This document shows, one piece after another, positions 26,249 to 34,830 of a stretch of 64,000 bases of DNA. The stretch is from Streptomyces sp. DH5 (lineage in GTDB: Bacteria > Actinomycetota > Actinomycetes > Streptomycetales > Streptomycetaceae). Position 1 is the first letter of the stretch; each line of letters begins with the position of its first letter. The stretch spans positions 62,001 through 126,000 of the forward strand of contig NZ_JAHWGP010000011.1 in the NCBI RefSeq assembly GCF_020873915.1. Reading direction: 5' to 3'. The notes beneath the pieces were generated by a model. That model searched no databases and was not told the origin of the DNA. It was given only the letters and a program-made list of their open reading frames with translations. The position numbers and the translations under genes are program-made.

Positions 26249-26878
26249 TCAGCGGCGTCCGCTGACCCGCCCCTGCAGCAGCCGGGACAGCGCCGCGTGC
26301 ACATCGTCCAGGGAACGCTGCGGCTGGAACGACTTCCAGTCCAGCGCCGCCACCAGCACCATGCCCACCAGCGCCGCCGCCGTCAGCGGGACGTCGATCT
26401 CCTCGCTGAACTCGCCCTTGGCCACGCCCTCGTGCAGCACCCCCTCGACCACCGCCACGGCCTGCTGCCGCACCACCAGCAGCGTGGAGTTCCAGGCCCG
26501 GTTGGTGCGCCACAGCTCGGCCACGTACAGCTGGGTGAAGGCCGGGTAACGGTCGATGAAGACCAGCCCGGCGCGGATCATCGCGTCCAGCGCGTCGACC
26601 CTGCTGCCGCCCTCCCCGGCGGTCCTCTCCGCCGCCTCCCGCAGCGAGGCGGTCAGCAGACCGACCCCGTGCCGCAGCAGCTCCTCGAAGAGGACCGACT
26701 TGCTCGCGAAGTTGTAGTAGACGGTGCCCTTCGCGACGCCCGCCCGTTCGGCGATCTCGTCCACGGTGGTGGCCGAGAAGCCCTGCTCGGCGATGAGGGT
26801 GACGGCCGCCTCGTAGAGCTTCTGCCGGGTGGCCTCGCGGCGGGCACTGCCGCCCGGCGTGGTGCTGCTGCTTTCCAT
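26249..26878 (-). CDS. TetR family transcriptional regulator
   Basis: Repressor with an N-terminal helix-turn-helix, RQKLYEAAVTLIAEQGFSATTVDEIAERAGVAKGTVYYNFASKSVLFEELL (about residues 18-68), and a C-terminal ligand domain. 209 residues. ATG 26878. It is the third gene of a minus-strand run with the YhgE/Pip permease (36 bp upstream) and an ABC ATPase. The palindrome in front of the ATPase gene is the obvious operator candidate, giving autoregulation of the whole operon. The ligand is unknown; membrane-active compounds are plausible given the transporter. Confidence 0.9.
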   Translation of the reverse strand: MESSSTTPGGSARREATRQKLYEAAVTLIAEQGFSATTVDEIAERAGVAKGTVYYNFASKSVLFEELLRHGVGLLTASLREAAERTAGEGGSRVDALDAMIRAGLVFIDRYPAFTQLYVAELWRTNRAWNSTLLVVRQQAVAVVEGVLHEGVAKGEFSEEIDVPLTAAALVGMVLVAALDWKSFQPQRSLDDVHAALSRLLQGRVSGRR

Positions 26879-26913
26879 GGTCCTGATTGTCACAGGAGCG
26901 CCGGTCCGCCCGT

Positions 26914-28998
26914 TCACAGGCTCAGCTCCGGATGCAGCCGGTCCAGGGTCCACACCTGGCGGCGACGGGCCGACAGCGCGGTCAGCGCGAGGGCGCCCGC
27001 GGTGAAGGCCGCCAGCACGGCGCAGGCCCCCCACACCGGCCCGAGGCCACCGCCCGTGATCAGCCGCCGCAGCGCCTCGACGACGTAGCTCATCGGCAGG
27101 AACGGGTGCAGCGCGTTGAAGAACGGCGGACTCGTCTGGACGGGGTACGTGCCGCCCGCCGAGGTCAGCTGGAGCATCAGCAGCGCGAGGACGAGGATGC
27201 GGCCGGCCGCGCCGAAGCGCGCGTTCAGCCACTGCACGATCGCCGCGAAGCACGCCGTCACCAGGAACAGGAAGCCGACCGTTCCCGCCGCCCGCGCCAT
27301 CTGCAGCCCGAGCGCCCAGTGCAGCACCGACATCAGGGCCACCGTCTGCAGCACCCCGATGGCCACCACGGGCAGCCAGCCCGCCAGCGCGATCCGCCAG
27401 GCCGAGGCGCCCGCCGCGAGCGCACGCCGGTTCATCGGCGCGATCAGCATGTACGCCACCATCGCGCCCACCCACAGCGACAGCGGGATGAAGTACGGGG
27501 CGAAACCGGTGCCGTAGTCGGGCGCCTTGTGCGCGTCGCTGGAGACCAGCCGCACCGGGTCGGCCATCACCTCGGTGCGCCGGTCGCGGTCCCGCTCGTC
27601 GTAGTCGGGTATCTTCCCGGCGCCGTCGTGCAGGCCGCCGGCCAGTTCGCCGGAGCCGTCGACGAGCTTGTACAGGCCGCCCCTGAGGTCGTCCGCGCCG
27701 GTCTTCAGCTCACCGACGCCCTTGTCCAGCTTCTCGGCGCCGGACCCGGCGGTGCCGAGACCCTTGGTGAGCTTCTTGGCCCCGGCCGCGACCTTGCCGG
27801 CTCCGGTGTTCAGCTTGTTGATCCGCTTGACAGCGTCCTCGAGGTCCTCCGAGAGGTGAGGGGCGCGCTCGGCGAGCTCGCCGGCCTGCTTCTCCAGGCC
27901 GGCGAGCTGCGCGTCGAGCTTCTTCCACTCCGCGCGGTGGCCGGTGACCAGCGAGCCGACCTCCTCGGCGACGTCCGCCGCCGTGGCCGCCGCGTCGCTG
28001 GCCTTCTTCAGATCCGGGCAGGCGGGATCGGGCAGGACGGCGTCCTCACAGCGCGCCCTGTGGACGTCGTCCACGGCGGTGGAGGCCGTACGGGCGTCCT
28101 TCGCCGCGGCCGGCGCCCGGTCCTTCAGCGCGTCGAGGTCGTCGCGGAGCCGGCCGGCCGAGTCGGCGACGAACCGCGCGGTGGCGCCGATGGCCTTCTC
28201 GTCGTCCTTCAGCAGCGGTCCCACCTCGGCGTCGACCGCGTTCACCTTGTCGGCGAGCCTGCGCGTCCCGTCCGCGACCTTCCTGGAGCCCTCCGCCACG
28301 CCGTCCGCACCGTCGTGGAGGTCCTTCAGGCCCTTGGAGAGCTTGCCGCTGCCCTTGCGGGCGGCGGTGAGGCCGTCGGCGAGGTCCTGGGAGCCCTTCT
28401 CGGCCTTCCCGATGCCGCCGTTCAGCTCGTCGGCGCCCTTCGCCGCCTTCACGGTCTCACCGTGGATGTCGGAGAACGACACGAAGATCCTGTCCAGGAA
28501 GGAGCGGGAGGTCTTGGTGGACGCGGCACTGCGCACCTCACCGAAGACCGTCCGGGAGATCTGCCCGACGATGTAGTTGTTGGCGTCGTTCGTCCGTACC
28601 CGCAGGGCGCCGGTCTCGGGGGAGTCTCCCGAACTGGAGGCGATGCGGCGGCTGAAGTCGGCCGGCACGGTCAGCGACAGGTAGTAGGTGCCGTCCTCGA
28701 CCCCGCGCCGGGCCTCCCGCGCGCTCACCTCGTGCCAGTCGAAGGTGTCGCTGTCGCGCAGGCCCCGGGCGATGTCGTCGCCCGCGGTGATCCGCCGGCC
28801 GTCGGCACTCGCCCCCTCGTCGTCGTTCACCAGCGCCACCGGGACCCGGTCCAGACGCCCGTACGGATCCCAGAACGACCACAGGTACAGGGCGCCGTAC
28901 AGCAGCGGCAGCACCAGCAGGGCGACCAGCGCGGCGCGCGGCAGGGTGCCCCGGCCGAAGCGCCGGAGCTCAAGAGCGGCCAGTCTCGGCGAGCGCAT
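26914..28998 (-). CDS. YhgE/Pip-type ABC-2 membrane protein
   Basis: Large membrane protein of the phage-infection-protein/YhgE family. One N-terminal membrane segment (ALVALLVLPLLYGALYLWSFWDPYG) leads into a long external region, residues about 40-480, holding repeated heptad-like blocks (GSQDLADGLTAARKGSGKLSKGLKDLHDGADG and others), probably a coiled-coil stalk. Five or six membrane helices fill the C-terminal third (from YFIPLSLWVGAMVAYM to AACVLAAFTAGALALTAL). 694 residues. Its start overlaps the ATPase gene by 29 bp, so the two are coupled. In other bacteria relatives serve as phage receptors or export systems; the role here is unproven. Confidence 0.87.
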   Translation of the reverse strand: MRSPRLAALELRRFGRGTLPRAALVALLVLPLLYGALYLWSFWDPYGRLDRVPVALVNDDEGASADGRRITAGDDIARGLRDSDTFDWHEVSAREARRGVEDGTYYLSLTVPADFSRRIASSSGDSPETGALRVRTNDANNYIVGQISRTVFGEVRSAASTKTSRSFLDRIFVSFSDIHGETVKAAKGADELNGGIGKAEKGSQDLADGLTAARKGSGKLSKGLKDLHDGADGVAEGSRKVADGTRRLADKVNAVDAEVGPLLKDDEKAIGATARFVADSAGRLRDDLDALKDRAPAAAKDARTASTAVDDVHRARCEDAVLPDPACPDLKKASDAAATAADVAEEVGSLVTGHRAEWKKLDAQLAGLEKQAGELAERAPHLSEDLEDAVKRINKLNTGAGKVAAGAKKLTKGLGTAGSGAEKLDKGVGELKTGADDLRGGLYKLVDGSGELAGGLHDGAGKIPDYDERDRDRRTEVMADPVRLVSSDAHKAPDYGTGFAPYFIPLSLWVGAMVAYMLIAPMNRRALAAGASAWRIALAGWLPVVAIGVLQTVALMSVLHWALGLQMARAAGTVGFLFLVTACFAAIVQWLNARFGAAGRILVLALLMLQLTSAGGTYPVQTSPPFFNALHPFLPMSYVVEALRRLITGGGLGPVWGACAVLAAFTAGALALTALSARRRQVWTLDRLHPELSL

Positions 28999-29722
28999 CG
29001 GCTGCCGCCTCCTTCTCCTCGTCGGGCGGGCCGGCCGCGGTACGCACGACGACCGCGTCGGCCGGTGCCTCGCTGCACACGGCCAGCACGGTGGTGCCGG
29101 TGTCGGCGACGGACCTCAACAGGGCCCAGATCTCCTCCCGTTCGGTGGGGGAGAGCTTCAGGTCCGTGTCGTCCACCCCGAGCAGCCGGGGGCGCCCCAG
29201 CAGCGCCAGCGCGAGCGACAGCCGCAGCATCTCCAGCCGCTCCAGGTCCCGTACGGCCGTCCGCGGGCCCTTGGGCAGGGCCGCGGGGTCCAGGCCGGCC
29301 GTGGACAGGGCGGTGTCCACGCGCTCCTTCTCCTCCCGGGTGCGCTCACCGCGCGAACGCGGCACGATCCCGGTCCACGGGGCGCCGAAACGGCGTTGCA
29401 GCAGCGCCTGTTCCCGCAGGTGCTCGCCGACGGTGAACGCCGGGTCGAGGTCGCTCACCCCGGCGACGTGCGCGAGGGCGCTGCGGCGGCGTACGGCGGC
29501 CATCCGCCTGGGCAGGTGCAGGCCGCCGACGGCGGCCGATCCCTCCGTGGGCCGCATCCGCCCGGTGAGCGCCAGCAGCAGACACGTGCGGCCCGAACCG
29601 GACGGCCCCTCCACCGCGATCAGCGATCCGGGCTCCGCATCGGCCGAGACACCGCGGAACGCCCAGCCTCTCGGGCCCTTCACGCCGAAGTCGTGGGCCG
29701 TGACGGCGAATCCGTCGTCCAC
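28970..29722 (-). CDS. Degenerate ABC transporter ATPase
   Basis: An ABC-type nucleotide-binding domain by layout (250 residues, next to an ABC-2-like permease), but with key motifs altered. Walker A reads GPSGSGRT (39-46), with Arg in place of the invariant Lys. The signature LSGGQ is not found; the equivalent place reads LERLEML. Walker B is RLLGVDDTD (179-187), with Asp where the catalytic Glu belongs. ATP hydrolysis is therefore doubtful, and it may bind nucleotide only or act as a regulatory subunit. GTG 29722 follows AGAGGGGGA. First gene of the operon behind the TetR-type palindrome. Confidence 0.85.
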   Translation of the reverse strand: MDDGFAVTAHDFGVKGPRGWAFRGVSADAEPGSLIAVEGPSGSGRTCLLLALTGRMRPTEGSAAVGGLHLPRRMAAVRRRSALAHVAGVSDLDPAFTVGEHLREQALLQRRFGAPWTGIVPRSRGERTREEKERVDTALSTAGLDPAALPKGPRTAVRDLERLEMLRLSLALALLGRPRLLGVDDTDLKLSPTEREEIWALLRSVADTGTTVLAVCSEAPADAVVVRTAAGPPDEEKEAAADALAETGRS

Positions 29723-29755
29723 AGTCCCCCCTCTGTCGAACCGGCTACCTATTGC

Positions 29756-29769
29756 ACTGACTGGTCAGT
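29756..29769. promoter_or_regulatory. Putative TetR operator
   Basis: ACTGACTGGTCAGT is a perfect inverted repeat (6-bp arms, 2-bp centre) 34 bp upstream of the ATPase start. The TGAC/GTCA half-sites are common for TetR repressors, and a TetR gene ends this operon. Confidence 0.7.
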
Positions 29770-29781
29770 ACAAAAACTAGC

Positions 29782-29793
29782 CCGAACGTTCGG
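29782..29793. promoter_or_regulatory. Second palindrome upstream of the permease operon
   Basis: CCGAACGTTCGG, a perfect 12-bp palindrome 13 bp beyond the first. It may be a second operator for either the minus-strand operon or the + strand HEPN gene. Confidence 0.45.
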
Positions 29794-29903
29794 ACGAGGC
29801 AAAAGCGCAGGTCAGAACGGATTGTCAGTGGCATACCTCACGATGTGCATATACGGCACCCCGTCTCGGGGCACGCCGTCACGAAGACGACAGGAGGTTC
29901 GTC

Positions 29904-30497
29904 ATGGCCAACCCGTCCGCAGCCGCCGCCCGTCGGCGCCGCGCATCCGGCCCTGCCCCCTCACTGAACGGCCCCGCGAGCGACGTCCACCCGGTGCTGC
30001 GCCGCGCCACCGCCCCGCCCGCCGCCCTCGACCTGCTCGCCCAGGCCCGTGCCGGCCTGGATGAGACCACCGTCCTCGAAACGCCGAACGAGCGCTACGC
30101 GACAGCCCACCTGGCCGCCCTGCGCACCGCCGCCGCCGTGCTCGCCGCGCGCGGCCGGCCCGAGACCTCGCCGAGGGGCCGGGCCAGGATCCGCAGCGCC
30201 TGGGACGTGCTCCCCGAGATAGCGCCCGAGCTCACCGAGTGGAGCACCCTGTTCGCCTCGGGCGCCGGGCGCCGGGCCCGGGCCGAGGCGGGCATCCGGG
30301 GCGCGGCGACCGCCCGCGACGCCGACGACCTGATACGCGACGTGACGATGTTCCTCCGCCTGGTCGAGCGCATGCTGGTCCTCCAGCCGGTCCTGCCCCC
30401 GCCACGGGCCGACAGCGGCAGCGAGGCCCCCCAGAGGCGCGGGGCCGTACCGGCGGGCGGGCCCGCCGCGGGGCGCGAAGGAGGCCTGGGAGCGTAG
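29904..30497 (+). CDS. SAV_6107-type HEPN domain protein
   Basis: 197 residues, predominantly helical in the middle (about 35-160). The HEPN helical-bundle region includes ERYATAHLAALRTAAAVLA; Arg 64 and His 69 form an R-X4-H motif, the active-site signature of HEPN ribonucleases. The N-terminus is Ala/Arg-rich and the C-terminal 45 residues are Pro/Gly-rich and probably disordered. It resembles the SAV_6107 family, a name I recall for Streptomyces proteins at this locus. No MNT nucleotidyltransferase antitoxin is adjacent; a methyltransferase follows after 195 bp. ATG 29904 follows AGGAGG. Function unknown. Confidence 0.75.
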   Translation: MANPSAAAARRRRASGPAPSLNGPASDVHPVLRRATAPPAALDLLAQARAGLDETTVLETPNERYATAHLAALRTAAAVLAARGRPETSPRGRARIRSAWDVLPEIAPELTEWSTLFASGAGRRARAEAGIRGAATARDADDLIRDVTMFLRLVERMLVLQPVLPPPRADSGSEAPQRRGAVPAGGPAAGREGGLGA

Positions 30498-30692
30498 CCC
30501 CCGTGACGGGACCGGACGGGCGGAAGGGGCGCGTCACCGCGAGCCCGGGGACGGTCACCCGGCCGGGCCCCGGCGCGGGCTCCGGCCGGGGCCCGGCGCT
30601 CGCGCCGCAGGCCATAGGGTGGACGGCACAGCACCCCCAGCCCGACCGCCCCGCCGAACACCCCGGCGGGGCCCCGCCGAGGAGTCATTACC

Positions 30693-31463
30693 GTGTCGGA
30701 CCCGATGCGACCCCGCGCCGCTCTCCGTACCGCCGTGGTCTGGGAGGTCCTCCAGGACGCCCTGGAACGCCGGGTCGAGTCGACGGGCCGACAGGCGCTC
30801 GACATCCTCGACACCGGCGGAGGCAGCGGCAACTTCGCCGTCCCCCTCGCCCGCCTCGGCCACCGGGTGACCGTCGTGGACCCCAGCCCGAACGCCCTGT
30901 TCGCCCTGGAGCGCCGCGCGGCCGAGGACGGTGTCGCCGACCGGGTCCGGGGCGTCCAGGGCGACGCCCACGGCCTCTTCGACGTGGCCGAGCGCGGCGG
31001 CTACGACGTCGTGCTGTGCCACGGCGTGCTGGAGTACGTCGACGACCCGGCCGAGGGCGTGCGCAACGCGGTGGCCGCGCTGCGTCCCGAGGGCGTCCTC
31101 AGCCTCCTCGCCGCGGGCCTCGGCGGCGCGGTGCTCGCCCGCGCCCTCGCCGGTCACTTCACGGAGGCCCGGCAGGCGCTCGACGACCCGAACGGCCGAT
31201 GGGGCACCGGCGACCCCGTGCCGCGCCGCTTCACCGTCGAACAGCTCACCGCGCTGGTGGAGGGCACGGGCCTGCGGATCGGCGCCGTGCACGGCGTGCG
31301 GGTCTTCGCCGACCTCGTCCCCGGCGTGCTCGTGGACACGGAGCCGGGCGCCCTGGACGCCCTGCTGAAGCTGGAGGCCGCGGCGGCCGAGCTCGCCGCG
31401 TTCCACTCCGTGGCCACTCAGCTCCATGTGCTCGGTGAGACGCAAGGTGCCTCGGGGGCCTGA
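30693..31463 (+). CDS. Class I SAM-dependent methyltransferase (CmoM-like)
   Basis: Rossmann-fold methyltransferase of 256 residues. Motif I ILDTGGGSGNFAVPLARLGHRVTVVDPSPNAL, motif post-I VVDPS, motif IV DVVLCHGVLEYVDDPAEGV, then RPEGVLSLLAAG. The sequence VLCHGVLEYV resembles tRNA uridine methyltransferase CmoM, but substrate assignment is only a suggestion. GTG 30693 is the likely start. It is followed by a 288-bp gap containing a 12-bp palindrome (CGCTGATCAGCG, 31482-31493). Confidence 0.85.
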   Translation: MSDPMRPRAALRTAVVWEVLQDALERRVESTGRQALDILDTGGGSGNFAVPLARLGHRVTVVDPSPNALFALERRAAEDGVADRVRGVQGDAHGLFDVAERGGYDVVLCHGVLEYVDDPAEGVRNAVAALRPEGVLSLLAAGLGGAVLARALAGHFTEARQALDDPNGRWGTGDPVPRRFTVEQLTALVEGTGLRIGAVHGVRVFADLVPGVLVDTEPGALDALLKLEAAAAELAAFHSVATQLHVLGETQGASGA

Positions 31464-31751
31464 GTCGCTGCCGGGGTGCGCCGCTGATCAGCGAAGCGTC
31501 CGGCTGCCCCGCCGTGCATGGAGTGCGCCACAGGCCCCCCGAATGGCGGCTGGGCGCCGTATGATCGAGGGAGACCGCCCGGCATGACGGGTCGGCCGCC
31601 GGGGAATGAGAAGTCTCAGCGGGCCGGGACGTGATGGCGGGTACCGGTTGGCCAATTGGCGTAGAGGGGCGGGTTTCACGGGGGCGATTCCCTGCCTATC
31701 CTGAAGGGACCCCCCGGGTCGCCCCGGCGACTGCACGATGAGGAGGACTCC

Positions 31752-32153
31752 GTGCCGCTCTCGGAGCACGAGCAGCGCATGCTCGAGCAAATGGAGCGAG
31801 CGTTGTACGCCGAAGATCCCAAGTTCGCGACGGCGCTCGAGGGAAGCGGACTGCGTACGTACACCCGGCGACGGGTCTACCAGGCGGTCGCGGGCTTCCT
31901 CGTGGGTATTGCGCTCCTCATGGCCGGTATGGTCGCCCAGCAGGTCTGGCTCAGTGTCGTGGGATTCCTCGTCATGCTGGGCTGCGCGGTACTCGCGGTG
32001 ACCGGCTGGCGCAAGGCCCCCAAGCCGGGCGAGCAGGGCGCCGCTACCGGTACCGCCCCGCAGGCGGGGCGTCAGGGAAGACAGCGTCGCTCCATGATGA
32101 ACCGCATCGAGGATCGGTGGCAGCGGCGCCGGGACGAGCAGGGCGGGCGCTAG
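31752..32153 (+). CDS. DUF3040 membrane protein
   Basis: 133 residues. The N-terminal PLSEHEQRMLEQMERALYAEDPKFATAL is the DUF3040 hallmark (an acidic amphipathic helix). Two membrane segments follow (about 45-85), and the tail is basic. Such proteins are common in actinobacteria, often near dcw genes, and their function is unknown. GTG 31752 is preceded by GAGGAGGA. A long perfect hairpin ends the unit. Confidence 0.87.
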   Translation: MPLSEHEQRMLEQMERALYAEDPKFATALEGSGLRTYTRRRVYQAVAGFLVGIALLMAGMVAQQVWLSVVGFLVMLGCAVLAVTGWRKAPKPGEQGAATGTAPQAGRQGRQRRSMMNRIEDRWQRRRDEQGGR

Positions 32154-32174
32154 GTCCGCCTTCTGGCGCATCGA

Positions 32175-32226
32175 GACATGGTTCAGGGGGTGACCACCTA
32201 CAGGTGGTCACCCCCTGAACCATGTC
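32175..32226. terminator. Perfect 25-bp-arm inverted repeat, bidirectional terminator
   Basis: Arms 32175-32199 and 32202-32226 are exactly complementary with a two-base centre (AC). It lies 21 bp after the DUF3040 stop and 213 bp beyond the end of the converging transglutaminase gene, so it can stop transcripts from both sides. Between 32227 and 32439 nothing gene-like is seen. Confidence 0.85.
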
Positions 32227-32439
32227 GTCGTACCAGCGGCCCGCGCAGCCGGGCTGCTCCGGACCCCGGGCCAGACGTCGATCGTCGCCCGGGAGTGGCG
32301 CGTCCCGCCGGCCGGGTGCCTGCGCTCTCCGGCACGAGGGAAGCCCGGCCCACCCGGCGGCACGAGTGCCCCGGGACGTCACGGAGGAATGAGCGACCAG
32401 GCCCACGGGCCCGAGGAGCCCCCGGGCCCGTCGGAACAC

Positions 32440-34830
32440 TCAGCCCTGCTGACGGGACGGGCGGCGCCACGTCGGGCGGAGGGACAGCAGCCGGGCGCGG
32501 AGGTCCGCCCACCGGGCCGACACCGCCCAGACGACCCGGACCACCGACCGCGGCGTCACCGTCGCGCGCAGCCGCTGCCGTCGCCCGGCCGTGTCACGCA
32601 GCCCCGCGATCACCCGGCGCACCTCGTCCGCCAGACCCGCCACCGGCCGCGGGCGCGGCGCGTACAGGACCTGCTCCACCGCGTCGGCGACCCGGTGCAC
32701 CGCGGTGGCCGCGCCCTGGTCCAGCCGGCCCAGCCGTACGATCCGGGCGGCCGCGCCGCGCGGGGTCAGCGACTCGTCCGGCGCGATGCCGTAGTCCCAT
32801 GCCGTGTCCGTCAGCTCGCCCCACAGGGCCAGCACGTACGGTGCCGCGTCCGCCTCCGACCGGCCGTGCCCGCCGAGCCGCACCGCCCGGGTCCGCAGCC
32901 GCCACAGCGCCGGCGACAGCGGCAGCGCCAGAACGGCCAGGCCGGCCAGCGTCCACAGGAGCAGCGCGTACCACGTGGGTCCGTCGCCGCCCGAGGGCAG
33001 CGCCACCTGCGGCGACTCGCTGCCGCACCCGTCCAGCCGCCTGCGCTCCGGCGAGCAGCTCTCGCTCTGCGAGGGCGCCGCGGACGACTCCTCCGGCGCT
33101 GCCCGGGACGGCCGGGCCGGATCGGGCACCGAGCTGTCCGCGGCCTCCGGCACGGTGTACGGCGGGGTCGAGCCCCGGGTCGGGGTCGGCTCGAAGCGGG
33201 TCCAGCCCACACCCTCGAAGTACAGCTCCGGCCAGGCGTGCGCGTCCCTCAGTCCGACCGCGACCGTGCCGTCCGCCTGCGGGGTGCCGGGCGCGAAGCC
33301 CACCGCGACCCGCGCCGGTATGCCCAGCGAGCGGGCCATCGACGCCATCGCGAAGGAGTAGTGCACACAGAACCCCTTCTTGTCGCGCAGGAAGCGGGCG
33401 ATGGCTTGCGAGCCGCTGCCGACGTCGACCTGGGTGTCGTACTCGAACCCGCCGTTCAGCGTGAAGTACTCCTGCAGCTTGACCGCCCGGTCGTAGGCGC
33501 TGTCCGCGCCCGCGGTGACGTCACGGGCCGTCCGCGACACCACGGCCGGCAGTGAGTCGGGCAGCTCGGTGTACTCGCGCTTCAGGGCGGGTGACGGCTC
33601 CGGCGCGGCGGCCAGCTGCTCCGCGGTGGGCCGCACGTCGAGGCTGCGCACCTCGTACGACAGACCACGGGTGTCCTGGCCGTGGTCGCCGACCAGGGTC
33701 ATGCCGACCGGCTCGTAGCGCCACTTGCCGCGGATGCTCACCCCGCTCGGCGGGTACGGCATCGGCAGCCAGGTCTGGCCGTACCAGTCGGCGGTCGAGA
33801 TCGTCGTGCCGACCTCGGTGCGCCCGATGTCGGGGCCGAGGCCCGGCGGGGTGGGGAAACGGTTGTCGGGCACCGTCGTGATGGCCCGCTTCGACGGCTT
33901 CCACGCGGTGCCGTCGAAGTCGTCCAGGGACACGATCCGCAGGTACAGGTCCGACACGTCCGCCATCTCGGAGCGCACCGACAGCACCTGGCGGTCCTCG
34001 TCCACGTTCAGCGAGTCGCGCAGTGACACCAGGGGGTTCACCGCGGAGATCGTGCCGCCTCCGCCACCGCCCGAGCCGACGCCCGAACCGGCGGGATCCA
34101 GCAGGCCGCCGTTCATCGCGGGCAGGCCCAGCGGCACCACCAGGGCGATGCCCACGGCGAGCACCCCGATCCGCCGTCCGGTGCGCACCGGGGCGACGGC
34201 ACCCGGCTGGTCCTGGCGCGGGCCGCGTGCCGTGCCGCTGAACACCCGGCCCCACTGGGCCAGCCGCTCACGCCCCTCGGCGAGCAGCAGCATCAGGTAA
34301 CCGGCCGCCGCCAGCAGGAACCACAACCAGTCGATGCCGTTGTCGGACAGTCCCGCGGCGACCGAATACAGGGCGAGAAGCGGAAGTCCGGCCGGGGCCG
34401 CGCTGCGGAAGGTCACCGCGAGGGTGTCCACCAGCAGGCCGATCACCAGGACCCCGCCGACCAGCATCAGCCGGATGCCGTCGGACAGCGGCGCCGGGAT
34501 CGCGAACCGGTTGACGTCGTCGCCGCCCTGCCCCAGCAGCTCGGCGAAGAAGCGGAAGGCGTCCGGCCCGGGTATCAGCCCGGCGAAGGCGTGCTCACGC
34601 GCGAAGACCAGGGTCAGCAGCACCAGCGTCACGAGGACCTGCGCCGCCACCGTCACCGGGCGTGCCAGCGGTATGCGCCGGGCCGCCGCGCCCACGCCCG
34701 ACTGCACCCCCAGCAGCAGCGCCGACTGGATGATCCAGGTCGCCGAGTCGACCAGCGGCAGCAGGGCGCACGCCGCCATGAGTGTGGCCGCCCACGCACA
34801 GATGGCCAGCCTCGCCCGCCCGCTGATCAC
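32440..34830 (-). CDS. TgpA-type transglutaminase-like membrane protein (DUF3488)
   Basis: Multi-pass membrane protein with an external transglutaminase fold. Several N-terminal membrane helices (about residues 5-250, including a stretch ending ALYSVAAGL) precede the core domain. Its Cys-His-Asp triad is visible: KKGFCVHYSFAMASMARSLGIPARVAVGF (Cys), VGLRDAHAWPELYFEGVGWTRFEPTP (His and Asp). A Ser/Pro-rich linker, one more membrane segment and a cytosolic DUF4129-like tail follow. 796 residues. GTG 34830 overlaps the DUF58 gene stop (GTGA). With MoxR ATPase and DUF58 protein it makes the common MoxR-DUF58-TgpA cassette, thought to assemble or modify envelope proteins. Confidence 0.9.
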   Translation of the reverse strand: MISGRARLAICAWAATLMAACALLPLVDSATWIIQSALLLGVQSGVGAAARRIPLARPVTVAAQVLVTLVLLTLVFAREHAFAGLIPGPDAFRFFAELLGQGGDDVNRFAIPAPLSDGIRLMLVGGVLVIGLLVDTLAVTFRSAAPAGLPLLALYSVAAGLSDNGIDWLWFLLAAAGYLMLLLAEGRERLAQWGRVFSGTARGPRQDQPGAVAPVRTGRRIGVLAVGIALVVPLGLPAMNGGLLDPAGSGVGSGGGGGGTISAVNPLVSLRDSLNVDEDRQVLSVRSEMADVSDLYLRIVSLDDFDGTAWKPSKRAITTVPDNRFPTPPGLGPDIGRTEVGTTISTADWYGQTWLPMPYPPSGVSIRGKWRYEPVGMTLVGDHGQDTRGLSYEVRSLDVRPTAEQLAAAPEPSPALKREYTELPDSLPAVVSRTARDVTAGADSAYDRAVKLQEYFTLNGGFEYDTQVDVGSGSQAIARFLRDKKGFCVHYSFAMASMARSLGIPARVAVGFAPGTPQADGTVAVGLRDAHAWPELYFEGVGWTRFEPTPTRGSTPPYTVPEAADSSVPDPARPSRAAPEESSAAPSQSESCSPERRRLDGCGSESPQVALPSGGDGPTWYALLLWTLAGLAVLALPLSPALWRLRTRAVRLGGHGRSEADAAPYVLALWGELTDTAWDYGIAPDESLTPRGAAARIVRLGRLDQGAATAVHRVADAVEQVLYAPRPRPVAGLADEVRRVIAGLRDTAGRRQRLRATVTPRSVVRVVWAVSARWADLRARLLSLRPTWRRPSRQQG

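Noticed and set aside
26914-29722. Antiphage defence island
   Set aside because: YhgE/Pip relatives can be phage receptors, but no nuclease, toxin or other defence module accompanies the operon.
30239-31438. 399-codon + strand frame over the HEPN and methyltransferase genes
   Set aside because: Sequence is almost only Arg, Pro, Gly and Ala, typical of a wrong frame in GC-rich DNA.
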